Assembly (NCBI RefSeq): GCF_900129445.1
Contig: NZ_FQVT01000002.1
Span: 495,027 to 559,026, forward strand
Reading direction: 5' to 3'
DNA from: Salegentibacter echinorum
Lineage (GTDB): Bacteria; Bacteroidota; Bacteroidia; Flavobacteriales; Flavobacteriaceae
Length of the DNA: 64,000 bases
Positions 26,226-35,314 of this stretch are shown here, piece after piece. The notes beneath the pieces are model-generated. The model was not told the DNA's origin, did no database searches, and saw only the letters and a list, made by a program, of their open reading frames with translations. A program made the position numbers and the translations under genes. The stretch's first letter is position 1. Every line of letters begins with the position of its first letter.

Positions 26226-26832
26226 TGTTTTTCTTATTGTCTTTTAAAAATGCTTCTAATGTTGCCAGGCCTTTTGGGGTGCAAATTGCTCGCAAGTGGT
26301 ATTCCAATAAATAATCCATTAGTTTATTATTGCTGTATTCATCTTCAGAAAAAAGTGCTTTGTCTTTAATGGCAAGCAACCCGGCAAAATGAATTCTGCT
26401 CACAAAAGAGATTTGCATATTGGCTCTATAATCCCCAGTGGTTATCCCTCTTTGCAAATTGTCTATACCATATCGCTGGGTAATATTGAATTTTGTATTT
26501 CTAATCTTGTTATAAATTTTTGGGTAGTATTTTTTAAGCTGATATTGTGGAGATGTTTTTTCATTTTTTAGCATACGTTGCACATATACTTTCACTTTAA
26601 AATTCTCTACCACCGGGTTAAGATTTTCGGCTTTAAGACTGTCAATCCCAAGCTTAATTTCTTCTATTAACAGAGAAACACAGGCTTCTATTAATTTAGA
26701 CTTTGTGCTATAATGGGCATAAATGGTTTTTTTTGATATCCCAATTTCATCGGCAATATCATCCATAGTAACGCTCTTAAACCCTTGCTGCAGAAACAAT
26801 TCGGTAGCTTTATTTTGAATTTGCTCTTTCAC
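26215..26832 (-). CDS. TetR/AcrR-family transcriptional regulator
   Basis: Regulator of 205 residues with an N-terminal TetR helix-turn-helix (TELFLQQGFKSVTMDDIADEIGISKKTIYAHY; residues ~11-45 in two segments) and a divergent C-terminal ligand domain. It is the first gene of the efflux operon and overlaps the tolC-like gene by 11 bp. A 16-bp palindromic pair at 26856-26899 lies just upstream, so autoregulation of the operon, with release by a pump substrate, is the simplest model. Confidence 0.9.
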   Translation of the reverse strand: MKEQIQNKATELFLQQGFKSVTMDDIADEIGISKKTIYAHYSTKSKLIEACVSLLIEEIKLGIDSLKAENLNPVVENFKVKVYVQRMLKNEKTSPQYQLKKYYPKIYNKIRNTKFNITQRYGIDNLQRGITTGDYRANMQISFVSRIHFAGLLAIKDKALFSEDEYSNNKLMDYLLEYHLRAICTPKGLATLEAFLKDNKKNNEV

Positions 26833-26855
26833 ATTAAACGAATTTTCGGCAAAAG

Positions 26856-26899
26856 TAAACTACGGAAACTTAAAAAACAAGAGAAGTTTCCATAGTTTA
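26856..26899. promoter_or_regulatory. Candidate TetR operator palindrome
   Basis: TAAACTACGGAAACTT (26856-26871) and AAGTTTCCATAGTTTA (26884-26899) form an inverted repeat with one mismatch and a 12-bp gap. It lies 24 bp upstream of the tetR start, in the divergent region with the polyprenyl synthase gene. It may control one or both directions. Confidence 0.6.
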
Positions 26900-26970
26900 A
26901 AATAATTTAATTCAAAGAAAGAATTTGAAGTAGTGGCAATTATGTATTTTAGCCGGAAAAATTTTATAGT

Positions 26971-27945
26971 ATGAAGTCCATTTCTGAGTATAGGGAGGCA
27001 TTTACTGCTTATTTAGACCTGAAAGTGAAAACGAAGGAGCCAGAAAACCTGTATGAGCCCATGGAGTATATTCTTGGGTTAGGAGGCAAACGCTTAAGAC
27101 CGGTTTTGGTGCTTATGACTAGCGAAATTTTTGACACTGATTACAAAAAAGCACTTGATGCTGCATTGGCGATAGAGATTTTTCATAATTTTTCCTTGGT
27201 GCATGATGATATTATGGACGATGCCCCCTTAAGGCGGGGCAATGAAACCGTGCACGAGCGTTGGGATATTAACACCGGGATTTTATCTGGCGATGCTATG
27301 TTGATAAACGCATATCAGCTTTTTGAAAGTTACCATGCTACTACTTTTAAAGAGCTGGCACAGCTTTTTACTAAAACGGCTATTCAGGTTTGTGAAGGGC
27401 AGCAGTATGATATTGATTTTGAAACAAGGGACGATGTTTCTATTCCAGATTATATTAGAATGATCGAATATAAGACAGCTGTTTTAGTTGGTGCTTCCTT
27501 GCAAATGGGCGCTATAGTTGCCAATACATCGGCAAGCTGTAAAAAAGCTGTTTATGAATTTGGTCGCCTGCTGGGAATTGCTTTTCAGCTTCAGGATGAT
27601 TATTTAGATGCTTTTGGGAATCCTGAAACCTTTGGTAAACAGGTGGGTGGTGATATCATTGAAAACAAGAAAACCTTTCTATATTTAAAATCCTTGGAAA
27701 CTTCAGAAAAAAATGAAGCGGCGCAATTAGAACATTTGTATACTATTAGTCCGGCAGATAATTCGGGAAAGATAGAAGCTGTAAAAACACTTTTTGAAAG
27801 TAGCGGGGCAGCAGAACTCACCCGAATGGAAATTCAGAAATACACCGAAAAGGCTTTTGAAGTACTCGAGAAAATTGATATAGACGAAGCCAGGAAATTA
27901 CCGCTTAAACACTTTGGTGAATTACTAATGAACCGGGATGTATAA
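26971..27945 (+). CDS. Polyprenyl diphosphate synthase
   Basis: Trans-isoprenyl diphosphate synthase of 324 residues, elongating allylic diphosphates with IPP. It has GGKRLRP near residue 38, the first Asp-rich motif LVHDDIMDDAPLRRG (Asp79 onward), and the second QLQDDYLD. The fifth residue before the first Asp motif is Phe74. In this superfamily an aromatic there tends to limit chain length, so a C15-C20 product is more likely than the long menaquinone side chain. Divergent from the tetR operon. Confidence 0.92.
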   Translation: MKSISEYREAFTAYLDLKVKTKEPENLYEPMEYILGLGGKRLRPVLVLMTSEIFDTDYKKALDAALAIEIFHNFSLVHDDIMDDAPLRRGNETVHERWDINTGILSGDAMLINAYQLFESYHATTFKELAQLFTKTAIQVCEGQQYDIDFETRDDVSIPDYIRMIEYKTAVLVGASLQMGAIVANTSASCKKAVYEFGRLLGIAFQLQDDYLDAFGNPETFGKQVGGDIIENKKTFLYLKSLETSEKNEAAQLEHLYTISPADNSGKIEAVKTLFESSGAAELTRMEIQKYTEKAFEVLEKIDIDEARKLPLKHFGELLMNRDV

Positions 27946-28115
27946 GTTGTGTGACTTTCCTTAAATTAAGGTTATTCGAAATTTAAGTCTTAACTTTGGG
28001 CTTATTGATAAAAAATAATCAATTTTATAGGCGGTATGGAGTTTTCTCAATGTTAAAATTCTTATAATTTCTAAGAGAAAAAGAGAATACTACAGGCTGT
28101 TTTTTGTAAAAACTG

Positions 28116-28123
28116 TAATTTTG
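28116..28123 (+). promoter_or_regulatory. -7 promoter box of sucA
   Basis: TAATTTTG fits TAnnTTTG, 38 bp upstream of the sucA ATG. No -33 TTG at standard spacing. Confidence 0.4.
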
Positions 28124-28161
28124 TAATATTTTACACTTAAAAAGGAACATTAGTTTCACTT

Positions 28162-30930
28162 ATGGATAAATTTTCATTTTTAAATGCTGCTCACACGGCA
28201 TATTTCGCTGAACTATATGACCAATATCTTCAATACCCAGATAGTGTAGAGCCCAGTTGGAGGGCTTTTTTTCAGGGCTTTGATTTCGGGATGGAGGAAA
28301 GTGGAGTAACCCGGGAAATCATAGAAGAGGCTCCTGTAAAATTTGAGGAAGGTGATATACCAGAGCATGTACTAAAAGAATTTCAGGTAATCCGTTTAAT
28401 TGATGGATACCGATCGCGTGGCCATTTGTTTACCAAAACAAACCCGGTTAGGGAGCGACGCAAATACCAGCCTACTCTTGCTTTAGAGAATTTTGGATTA
28501 GAGCAAAGTGACCTGGATACAAAGTTTAATGCCGGGGAAGTACTTGGCTTAGGCTCCAGTACCCTTAAGGAAATCGTTAACCATTTAGAGAATATCTATT
28601 GTGAATCTACCGGGGTAGAGTATATGTTTATACGTAAGCCCGAGGAGGTTGAATGGATACAAAATTGGTTGGGCGAGAATGAGCGCCACGGGGATTTTAG
28701 TACTGAAGACAAAAAGAAAATATTAAAAAAACTAAACCAGGCGGTATCTTTTGAAGCTTTTTTACATAGAAAATATGTGGGACAGAAACGTTTCTCCCTT
28801 GAAGGTGGTGAGAGCTTAATCCCTGCCCTGGATGTTTTGATTGAAAGAGCTTCAGATTATGGGGTGCGCGATTTTGTGATGGGAATGGCACACCGCGGGC
28901 GTTTAAACACGCTTACCAATATCTTTGGGAAAAGTGCTAAAGATATTTTTAGTGAATTTGACGGAAAAGACTATGAGCAGGATATTTTTGACGGGGATGT
29001 GAAGTATCACCTGGGCTGGACTTCTTGCCGACTTACCGATAACGGGAAAGGAATAAATATAAATTTAGCTCCAAACCCTTCCCATCTGGAGACCGTTGGT
29101 CCTGTAGTACAGGGGATTTCCCGGGCAAAACAAGACAGGCATTACGGTGGTGATAATATGAAAGTGTTACCAATCCTGGTTCATGGGGACGCAGCCATCG
29201 CAGGACAGGGAGTGGTTTATGAAGTTGTGCAAATGGCTCAATTGGAAGGCTATGAAACCGGGGGGACTATCCACATTGTGGTAAATAACCAAATAGGTTT
29301 TACTACCAATTATTTGGATGCCCGTTCTTCTACCTATTGTACCGATATAGGAAAAGTAACCAAGTCGCCGGTAATGCACGTAAATGCAGATGATGTTGAG
29401 GCTGTGGTACACGCGGTGAATTTCGCCCTTGATTTTAGAATGAAATTTAAGCGAGATGTTTTCATAGATTTACTGGGTTATAGAAAATATGGGCATAATG
29501 AAGGTGACGAACCTAAATTTACCCAGCCTAAACTTTATAGAGCCATTGCAAAGCATAAAAATGCACGGGATATATATGCTGAAAAGCTTATAGCGGCAAA
29601 TGTTATAGATGACGACTACCTCAATAAGCTGGAAGAAGAGTATAAAGCCGACCTTGAGGAAAACCTGGAAGATTCCAAGAAAGTAAAAACTACCAGGATT
29701 ACTCCATTTATGCAAGATGAATGGGAAGGTTTTGAAAATGTGTTCCAGGACGAAATGATGAAGGGGATCGATACTACCTATAATATGGACGATCTGGATC
29801 TTGTGGCTAAAGCGATTTCCAAACTTCCCGAGGATAAAACTTTTATGCGTAAGGTTAAGAAAATTATAGAACTGCGTAAAAAGCAATACTTCGAGGATGA
29901 TAAGTTAGATTGGGCTATGGGAGAGCACCTCGCCTACGGTTCACTTTTAAAAGAAGGCTTTAATGTGCGCATAAGCGGTCAGGATAGTGAGCGGGGTACT
30001 TTTTCACACCGTCACGCTCTGGTTAAAGTTGAAGATAGTGAAGAAGAGATTATCCTGCACAATAATATAGAAGGCAGGGATGGAGATTTCTTTGTTTACA
30101 ATTCCCCGCTTTCAGAATATGGGGTAATGGGCTTTGATTATGGATATGCTATGGCGAGTCCCAAAACTTTAACTATTTGGGAGGCTCAATTTGGAGACTT
30201 TGTAAATGGAGCACAAATTTTAATAGATCAATACCTTTCTGCCGCAGAGGATAAATGGAAACTGCAGAATGGATTAGTGTTGTTCTTGCCACATGGTTAC
30301 GAAGGGCAGGGGGCCGAGCATTCTTCCGGTAGAATGGAGCGTTTTCTCCAGTTATGTGCAAAAGATAATTTGTATGTAGCAGATGTGACTACCCCCGCGA
30401 ATATGTTTCATTTGTTAAGAAGACAGATGAAATTAGGGTTTAGAAAACCATTGGTGATTTTTACGCCCAAGAGTTTATTGAGAAACTCTAATGTGATTTC
30501 TACCAAAGAAGAATTTGCAAACGGAAGTTTCCAAACACTTTTAGATGATCCTGAAGCTAAAGTCAAAAAAGTGAAATCCCTGGTGTTTTGTACCGGTAAG
30601 TTCTATTATGATTTGTTGGAATATAAGAAAGAGAACGATCGCGATGATGTGGCACTTGTTCGAATAGAACAGTTGTTCCCCTTACCAAAAGACAGGATTA
30701 ACGAAATAATTAAAAAGTATAAAAACGCCAAAGATGTAGTGTGGGCACAGGAAGAACCCAGGAATATGGGTGCTTACGGCTACTTACTTCTACATTTAGA
30801 ACAAGCCAGGGACTTTAGGGTTTGTAGCAGGAAATTTTATGGTTCGCCCGCTGCTGGAAGTACCGTAAGGTTTAAAAAACGACACGAAAAAGTGATCGCA
30901 AGCGTTTTTGATCAATCAATAGATAATTAA
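28162..30930 (+). CDS. sucA: 2-oxoglutarate dehydrogenase E1 component
   Basis: Thiamine-diphosphate-dependent decarboxylase of the TCA cycle, 922 residues, normal for OdhA/SucA. The N-terminal segment FLNAAHTAYFAELYDQYLQY is the E1 region that contacts E2. Then come MGMAHRGRLNTL, SHLETVGPVVQGISRAKQD, GDAAIAGQGVVYE (TPP and Mg site) and the C-terminal transketolase-like part with LPHGYEGQGAEHSSGR. It converts 2-oxoglutarate to the succinyl-dihydrolipoyl form with E2, encoded 63 bp downstream. E3 is not in this window. Confidence 0.98.
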   Translation: MDKFSFLNAAHTAYFAELYDQYLQYPDSVEPSWRAFFQGFDFGMEESGVTREIIEEAPVKFEEGDIPEHVLKEFQVIRLIDGYRSRGHLFTKTNPVRERRKYQPTLALENFGLEQSDLDTKFNAGEVLGLGSSTLKEIVNHLENIYCESTGVEYMFIRKPEEVEWIQNWLGENERHGDFSTEDKKKILKKLNQAVSFEAFLHRKYVGQKRFSLEGGESLIPALDVLIERASDYGVRDFVMGMAHRGRLNTLTNIFGKSAKDIFSEFDGKDYEQDIFDGDVKYHLGWTSCRLTDNGKGININLAPNPSHLETVGPVVQGISRAKQDRHYGGDNMKVLPILVHGDAAIAGQGVVYEVVQMAQLEGYETGGTIHIVVNNQIGFTTNYLDARSSTYCTDIGKVTKSPVMHVNADDVEAVVHAVNFALDFRMKFKRDVFIDLLGYRKYGHNEGDEPKFTQPKLYRAIAKHKNARDIYAEKLIAANVIDDDYLNKLEEEYKADLEENLEDSKKVKTTRITPFMQDEWEGFENVFQDEMMKGIDTTYNMDDLDLVAKAISKLPEDKTFMRKVKKIIELRKKQYFEDDKLDWAMGEHLAYGSLLKEGFNVRISGQDSERGTFSHRHALVKVEDSEEEIILHNNIEGRDGDFFVYNSPLSEYGVMGFDYGYAMASPKTLTIWEAQFGDFVNGAQILIDQYLSAAEDKWKLQNGLVLFLPHGYEGQGAEHSSGRMERFLQLCAKDNLYVADVTTPANMFHLLRRQMKLGFRKPLVIFTPKSLLRNSNVISTKEEFANGSFQTLLDDPEAKVKKVKSLVFCTGKFYYDLLEYKKENDRDDVALVRIEQLFPLPKDRINEIIKKYKNAKDVVWAQEEPRNMGAYGYLLLHLEQARDFRVCSRKFYGSPAAGSTVRFKKRHEKVIASVFDQSIDN

Positions 30931-30993
30931 TAAATTCAAATTACGAATATATGTTTTCGCAATGTCGAAAACTTTAAAATAAAAACAGAAATC

Positions 30994-32316
30994 ATGGCCT
31001 TAGAAATGAAAGTTCCTTCTCCGGGAGAATCGATAACCGAAGTTGAAATAGCCGAATGGTTAGTTGAAGACGGCGATTACGTAGAAAAAGATCAGGCAGT
31101 TGCCGAAGTAGATAGTGATAAAGCTACGCTGGAACTCCCTGCGGAAGCGAGCGGAATTATAACACTAAAAGCTGAAGAAGGAGATGCCGTTGCAGTAGGA
31201 GAAGTGGTTTGTCTTATAGATACCGAAGCCGAAAAACCCGGTGGAGGTGACGAGGATAAAAAAGAGGAAAAAGAATCTTCCAAAGAAGAGGAAAAGGAGT
31301 CTTCAGAGGAAAATGAAAAAGAATCGAAAGATGAAACTTCTGAAGAAAAAGACAAGAGCGAAAAGGATAAAACCAAGGGAGATGCAAAGACTCAAACGCC
31401 TTCTAAATCCAGCACTCCTTCACAAAAACAGGATTCTTATGCAAAGGGGAGTCCTTCTCCTGCAGCCAAAAAGATTTTAGATGAGAAAGGTGCAGATGTT
31501 AAGGATGTAAAAGGCAGTGGCAAAGACGGTCGCGTTACAAAAGAAGACGCACTGCAGGCCAAAGCTTCTATGGGAAGTCCCGGGAAAGGGAAACGTGGAG
31601 AGTCTCGTAAAAAGATGTCTATGCTACGCAGAAAAGTTGCCTCCCGACTTGTTTCTGTTAAAAATGATACGGCCATGTTAACTACTTTTAATGAAGTAGA
31701 TATGCAGCCGATATTTAACCTAAGGAAAAAATACAAAGAAGAGTTTAAAGACAAGCACGGGGTAAGTTTAGGCTTTATGTCTTTCTTTACGCTGGCTGCG
31801 GTAAGGGCCTTAGAGCAGTATCCAGATGTGAACTCTATGTTAGATGGGGATTATAAAATCAAATATGATTATCAGGATATTAGTATTGCGGTATCTGGTC
31901 CTAAAGGTTTAATGGTGCCGGTAATTAGAAATGCAGAAAATCTAAGCTTTAGAGGTGTGGAAGAAGAAGTTAAAAATCTTGCTACCCGCGCCAGGGATGG
32001 TAAAATTACTGTAGATGAAATGACCGGTGGTACTTTTACTATTACTAACGGCGGAGTTTTTGGTTCCATGCTTTCTACACCAATTCTTAATCCTCCACAA
32101 AGTGCGATTCTTGGAATGCATAATATTGTAGAGCGTCCTGTTGCTATAGATGGCCACGTAGAAATACGTCCCATAATGTATATAGCGCTTTCTTATGACC
32201 ATAGAGCAATTGATGGTAAAGAGTCAGTTGGGTTCCTTGTGGCGATTAAAGAAGCGATTGAAAATCCGGAGGAATTGTTAATGGATAACGATGTAAAAAG
32301 AGCACTGGAGCTCTAA
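30994..32316 (+). CDS. sucB: Dihydrolipoyllysine-residue succinyltransferase (E2)
   Basis: E2 core of the 2-oxoglutarate dehydrogenase complex, 440 residues. The N-terminal lipoyl domain has the lipoylated Lys in [12 protein letters not shown] very long Glu/Lys/Ser linker (residues ~85-150) replaces the usual Ala/Pro linker. Next are an E1/E3-binding domain ([18 protein letters not shown]) and the acyltransferase domain with [15 protein letters not shown] carrying the catalytic His and Asp. Co-transcribed with sucA and closed by a strong terminator. Confidence 0.97.
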   Translation: MALEMKVPSPGESITEVEIAEWLVEDGDYVEKDQAVAEVDSDKATLELPAEASGIITLKAEEGDAVAVGEVVCLIDTEAEKPGGGDEDKKEEKESSKEEEKESSEENEKESKDETSEEKDKSEKDKTKGDAKTQTPSKSSTPSQKQDSYAKGSPSPAAKKILDEKGADVKDVKGSGKDGRVTKEDALQAKASMGSPGKGKRGESRKKMSMLRRKVASRLVSVKNDTAMLTTFNEVDMQPIFNLRKKYKEEFKDKHGVSLGFMSFFTLAAVRALEQYPDVNSMLDGDYKIKYDYQDISIAVSGPKGLMVPVIRNAENLSFRGVEEEVKNLATRARDGKITVDEMTGGTFTITNGGVFGSMLSTPILNPPQSAILGMHNIVERPVAIDGHVEIRPIMYIALSYDHRAIDGKESVGFLVAIKEAIENPEELLMDNDVKRALEL

Positions 32317-32351
32317 TTCTCGTTTCGATAGATTCAGTATTACAAAATAGT

Positions 32352-32396
32352 GCCACGTATTCATTAGATTTATTGATGAATACGTGGCTTTTTTAT
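32352..32396 (+). terminator. sucAB terminator
   Basis: GCCACGTATTCAT (32352-32364) pairs perfectly with ATGAATACGTGGC (32376-32388) and is followed by a T-run. A strong intrinsic terminator. Confidence 0.9.
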
Positions 32397-32666
32397 TTTG
32401 AATATCTAAATTTACCCTACGCCGGGTTTTGCTATGAAGACAATAAACCACAAGAATGTTTTGTTATTATTATCCATAAAAGATATTGCTCGTCCGGATG
32501 AAAAAGAGCGATATTGATGCAATAAATTTAGTTTGAAAGTGTAAAAAGAATTGCTGCCTATTTACGAATATTCTTTATCAGGTCATTACGGGATATCGTT
32601 TTCCCGGTGTGCTAAAGTCGCCAATTGTCAAAACACAAGTTTCTTTTCTTTAAATAGGTATAAAGC

Positions 32667-32783
32667 TTAAAATGACAGCATAAAAAGATTGAAGATATTT
32701 AAAAGTAAAACGCAGACAACCAGTATGCTTATAAGAATAAACATAAAATTATCTCGGGGGGTACTTTTAGGCATCGCTGACAT
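32667..32783 (-). CDS. Possible 38-residue membrane microprotein
   Basis: A short ATG-initiated frame. It encodes a polar N-terminus (MSAMPKSTPRDNF) followed by one hydrophobic helix (MFILISILVVCVLLLNIFNL) and a stop. The layout of a charged cytosolic head and a single transmembrane segment is typical of genuine bacterial microproteins, but AT-rich DNA can produce such frames by chance. No -7 box of the TAnnTTTG type was seen directly upstream. No family recognised. Confidence 0.3.
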   Translation of the reverse strand: MSAMPKSTPRDNFMFILISILVVCVLLLNIFNLFMLSF

Positions 32784-32830
32784 AAACATTATTTTGAATA
32801 AAAATAGATGAATAGCAGATCTGATGCAAC

Positions 32831-32844
32831 GGGGGAAATCCCCC
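32831..32844 (+). terminator. G5/C5 hairpin followed by T-run
   Basis: GGGGG, loop AAAT, CCCCC, then TTTTTA on the plus strand, 11 bp from the convergent retropepsin stop codon. It looks like a plus-strand terminator although no plus-strand gene precedes it closely. Confidence 0.5.
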
Positions 32845-32854
32845 TTTTTAAAAA

Positions 32855-33292
32855 TTATTTTAAATAAAGAGCCGGTGCTTTATAGTCTATAACCGCTTTT
32901 CCTCTTTTAAGCAAATCGGCACCAATAATCCCGTGAACCTTCTCGGCTTCGTGATTTACTAAAGCTTCATTTACATGTCTTAGGTCGAAAAGCACTAAAT
33001 CTACTTTTTTCTTTTTCCAGCCTTTAATTTCAATACGGTTTTTTTGGGCAATTTGGGTAAGCATATTGGTAGCACCTGCCCCGGCTGCTTTTACATCGCT
33101 ATCCTCAGCCAATAGTTTGAAATGTTCTATAGATTCCAGGCCTACACAGGTGCTGGAAGCTCCTGTATCTAAAATAAAATTTCCTTCAATATTATTAATT
33201 TTGGCTACAAGTTCAAGATGTTGGGTTGTGGTATAGCTTAACTCAATGCGCTTAAAACCTTTTTCTTTCAGCAATTTTTTTAAAGATGACAT
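32855..33292 (-). CDS. Retropepsin-like aspartic protease
   Basis: Protein of 145 residues with a single clan AA aspartic protease lobe: the active-site segment FILDTGASSTCVGLE, a flap-like middle and the closing hydrophobic GIIGADLLKRGKAVIDY. Retropepsin-like enzymes work as homodimers, each giving one DTG. No signal peptide or membrane segment is evident, so it is probably cytoplasmic. Substrate unknown. Divergent from tatD across only 52 bp. Confidence 0.85.
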   Translation of the reverse strand: MSSLKKLLKEKGFKRIELSYTTTQHLELVAKINNIEGNFILDTGASSTCVGLESIEHFKLLAEDSDVKAAGAGATNMLTQIAQKNRIEIKGWKKKKVDLVLFDLRHVNEALVNHEAEKVHGIIGADLLKRGKAVIDYKAPALYLK

Positions 33293-33307
33293 TCTTTGTG
33301 TTTTTCA

Positions 33308-33315
33308 CAAAGATA
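33308..33315 (-). promoter_or_regulatory. -7 promoter box of the retropepsin gene
   Basis: Minus strand TATCTTTG fits TAnnTTTG, 15 bp upstream of the ATG. A very short leader is expected. Confidence 0.5.
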
Positions 33316-33331
33316 GGTCTTCAAAATAAAT

Positions 33332-33339
33332 TAATTTTG
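33332..33339 (+). promoter_or_regulatory. -7 promoter box of tatD
   Basis: TAATTTTG fits TAnnTTTG and ends 5 bp before the ATG at 33345, so transcription would start at or next to the initiation codon (leaderless or nearly so). Confidence 0.5.
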
Positions 33340-33344
33340 CTTTT

Positions 33345-34127
33345 ATGACGATAACCGATACACATATACATCTTTATAGCGAAGATTACGACCAGGATAG
33401 GGAAGAGCTTATAGAAAATGCTTTTCAGCAAAAGGTAAAACGCTTCTTTTTACCGGCCATAGATTCACAAACTACCCGGGCTATGTATAATTTACAGGCT
33501 AAATATCCCGAAAATGTCTTTTTAATGATGGGTTTACATCCTACCCATGTAAGGGATAATTCAGAATCGGGAGGTTATGAAGAAGAGTTAGCGCATGTTG
33601 CCAGGCAGTTTGAAAAAAAGAAATTTTATGCCGTGGGTGAAATAGGAATAGACCTGTATTGGGATAAATCTACTTTAAAAATTCAACAGGAAGCGTTTAG
33701 TTGGCAAATTAAACTTGCAAAAAAACATAAATTGCCAATCGTAATTCATTGTAGAGCCGCTTTTGATGAGGTTTTTGAAGTTTTGGAAGAAGAAAAGGAT
33801 GAAAATCTCTTCGGAATTTTCCATTGTTTCACCGGGAATTTAGCCCAGGCAAAACAGGCACTTTCCTATAACCTCAAGTTGGGTATTGGCGGAGTAGTTA
33901 CTTTTAAAAATGGAAAGATTGATAAATTTTTAAATGAAATTCCGCTGGGGCATATAGTATTAGAGACCGACGGACCTTATCTTTCCCCGGCTCCATATCG
34001 CGGTAAGCGGAACAAACCCGAGTACGTAGTTAAGGTCGCCGAAAAGCTTGCTGAAATATACGGTAAAACCCTTAGCGAAATTGCTGAAATTACTACTCAG
34101 AATTCAAAAGATATATTTAAGATTTAA
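33345..34127 (+). CDS. TatD-family metal-dependent hydrolase
   Basis: TIM-barrel amidohydrolase-fold protein of 260 residues. Metal ligands are visible in TDTHIHLY (HxH), AVGEIGIDLYWD (Glu), IVIHCRAAFDE (His), GIFHCFTGN (His) and ETDGPYLSPAPYRGKRN (Asp). TatD proteins are 3'-5' nucleases linked to DNA repair and quality control. The segment after the last Asp, with YRGKRNKP, is the normal family ending. Followed by an acyltransferase gene on the same strand. Confidence 0.93.
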   Translation: MTITDTHIHLYSEDYDQDREELIENAFQQKVKRFFLPAIDSQTTRAMYNLQAKYPENVFLMMGLHPTHVRDNSESGGYEEELAHVARQFEKKKFYAVGEIGIDLYWDKSTLKIQQEAFSWQIKLAKKHKLPIVIHCRAAFDEVFEVLEEEKDENLFGIFHCFTGNLAQAKQALSYNLKLGIGGVVTFKNGKIDKFLNEIPLGHIVLETDGPYLSPAPYRGKRNKPEYVVKVAEKLAEIYGKTLSEIAEITTQNSKDIFKI

Positions 34128-34177
34128 GGCACATTAGAATAAAAATTTGTTCATTTGCTAAGCTAAGACCATTTTAC

Positions 34178-35314
34178 GTGAAAAAATTTGAAGATATAAG
34201 ATTCTATAAGGATGAAGAAATTCAACCTGCTGTGCAGGGATGTATTAAGCATCCTATGGTGAGAGCACTGTTAACCTATACTTTTCCAGAGAAAAGTTTT
34301 AAGGAAATTGAAGCTATTGTGGGAGAATGCCAATCTATTAGGGATTTTCAAACAAAAGTGATCTATAATTCTGTGCATCGTGTTTTGGAAAAAAGTGCCA
34401 CGGGGCTCACTTATAGTGGGTTTGAGTCGTTAGAAAAAGATAAACCTTATTTTTATATATCCAATCACCGTGATATCGTTTTAGATACTTCCCTGCTAAA
34501 TTACAGTCTTTATGAACAGGATTTAGTGATGACGGCTTCGGCAATTGGTGATAATTTAGTGCATAAACCTTTTTTAATGGCCCTGTCTAAATTGAACAGG
34601 AATTTCTTGGTTAAAAGAGGTCTTAGTCCGCGGGAAATGTTAAAAAGCTCGATGGTGCTTTCTGAATATATTAAGCACTTGTTGTTTGAAGAGGATAGAT
34701 CTGTTTGGATGGCGCAACGAGAAGGTAGGACTAAAGACGGCAGCGATTATACACAACAAGGAGTTCTTAAAATGCTTGCAATGGCCCGGGGGAAAAAATC
34801 CCTGGCAGAATATTTCGCCGATCTTAAAATCGTTCCCGTGGCGATATCCTATGAATTTGATCCTACAGATATTCTAAAAATGCCGGAAATATTGGCGAAA
34901 AGAATGAAAGAAACTTATGTGAAGTCGGCAAATGAAGATTTTAATTCCATTATGCAGGGCGCGGTTGGGAATAAAGGCCGTATTCATATTAATGCGGGCG
35001 ACGTGCTTAAAAAAGAAGTTTTTGAAAAAATAGAACGGGAAAATGATTCAGTAAATGCTCAGCTAAAGGCAGTGGCCAAAAAAATAGACGAGCACATTTA
35101 TAAAAATTATAAGCTGTGGCCTGCAAATTATATTGCTTATGATCTTTTGAAAAACACAAAAAATTATTCCAATAAATATTCAGAAAAAGAAAAAAGACAA
35201 TTCGATCGTCGTTTAAGCCGGCGTATTGATGTAAAAAATCCTTTGGCACTCAATAGTTATTTGTTAATGTATGCAAATCCTGTGATTAACAAAGAAGCGG
35301 TGTATGCAGAATAA
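34178..35314 (+). CDS. 1-acylglycerol-3-phosphate acyltransferase-like protein (GTG start)
   Basis: Glycerolipid acyltransferase-fold protein of 378 residues starting with GTG at 34178. The catalytic block is ISNHRDIVLDTSLL with His97. The next aligned Asp is five residues on (D103), or D99 two residues on, rather than the textbook HX4D. The acceptor-binding motif is MAQREGRTKDGSD. No membrane anchor is evident at the N-terminus. Likely acts in phospholipid synthesis at the inner membrane. It overlaps the asparaginase start by 11 bp, indicating coupled translation. Confidence 0.8.
   Translation: MKKFEDIRFYKDEEIQPAVQGCIKHPMVRALLTYTFPEKSFKEIEAIVGECQSIRDFQTKVIYNSVHRVLEKSATGLTYSGFESLEKDKPYFYISNHRDIVLDTSLLNYSLYEQDLVMTASAIGDNLVHKPFLMALSKLNRNFLVKRGLSPREMLKSSMVLSEYIKHLLFEEDRSVWMAQREGRTKDGSDYTQQGVLKMLAMARGKKSLAEYFADLKIVPVAISYEFDPTDILKMPEILAKRMKETYVKSANEDFNSIMQGAVGNKGRIHINAGDVLKKEVFEKIERENDSVNAQLKAVAKKIDEHIYKNYKLWPANYIAYDLLKNTKNYSNKYSEKEKRQFDRRLSRRIDVKNPLALNSYLLMYANPVINKEAVYAE

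Larger units (their letters stand above)
32397..32854. other. Long intergenic stretch after sucAB
   Basis: About 460 bp with no ORF above 60 residues. It holds a possible 38-codon membrane microprotein on the minus strand (32667-32783) and a GGGGG/CCCCC hairpin at 32831-32844. The rest is AT-rich and featureless to me. Confidence 0.5.
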
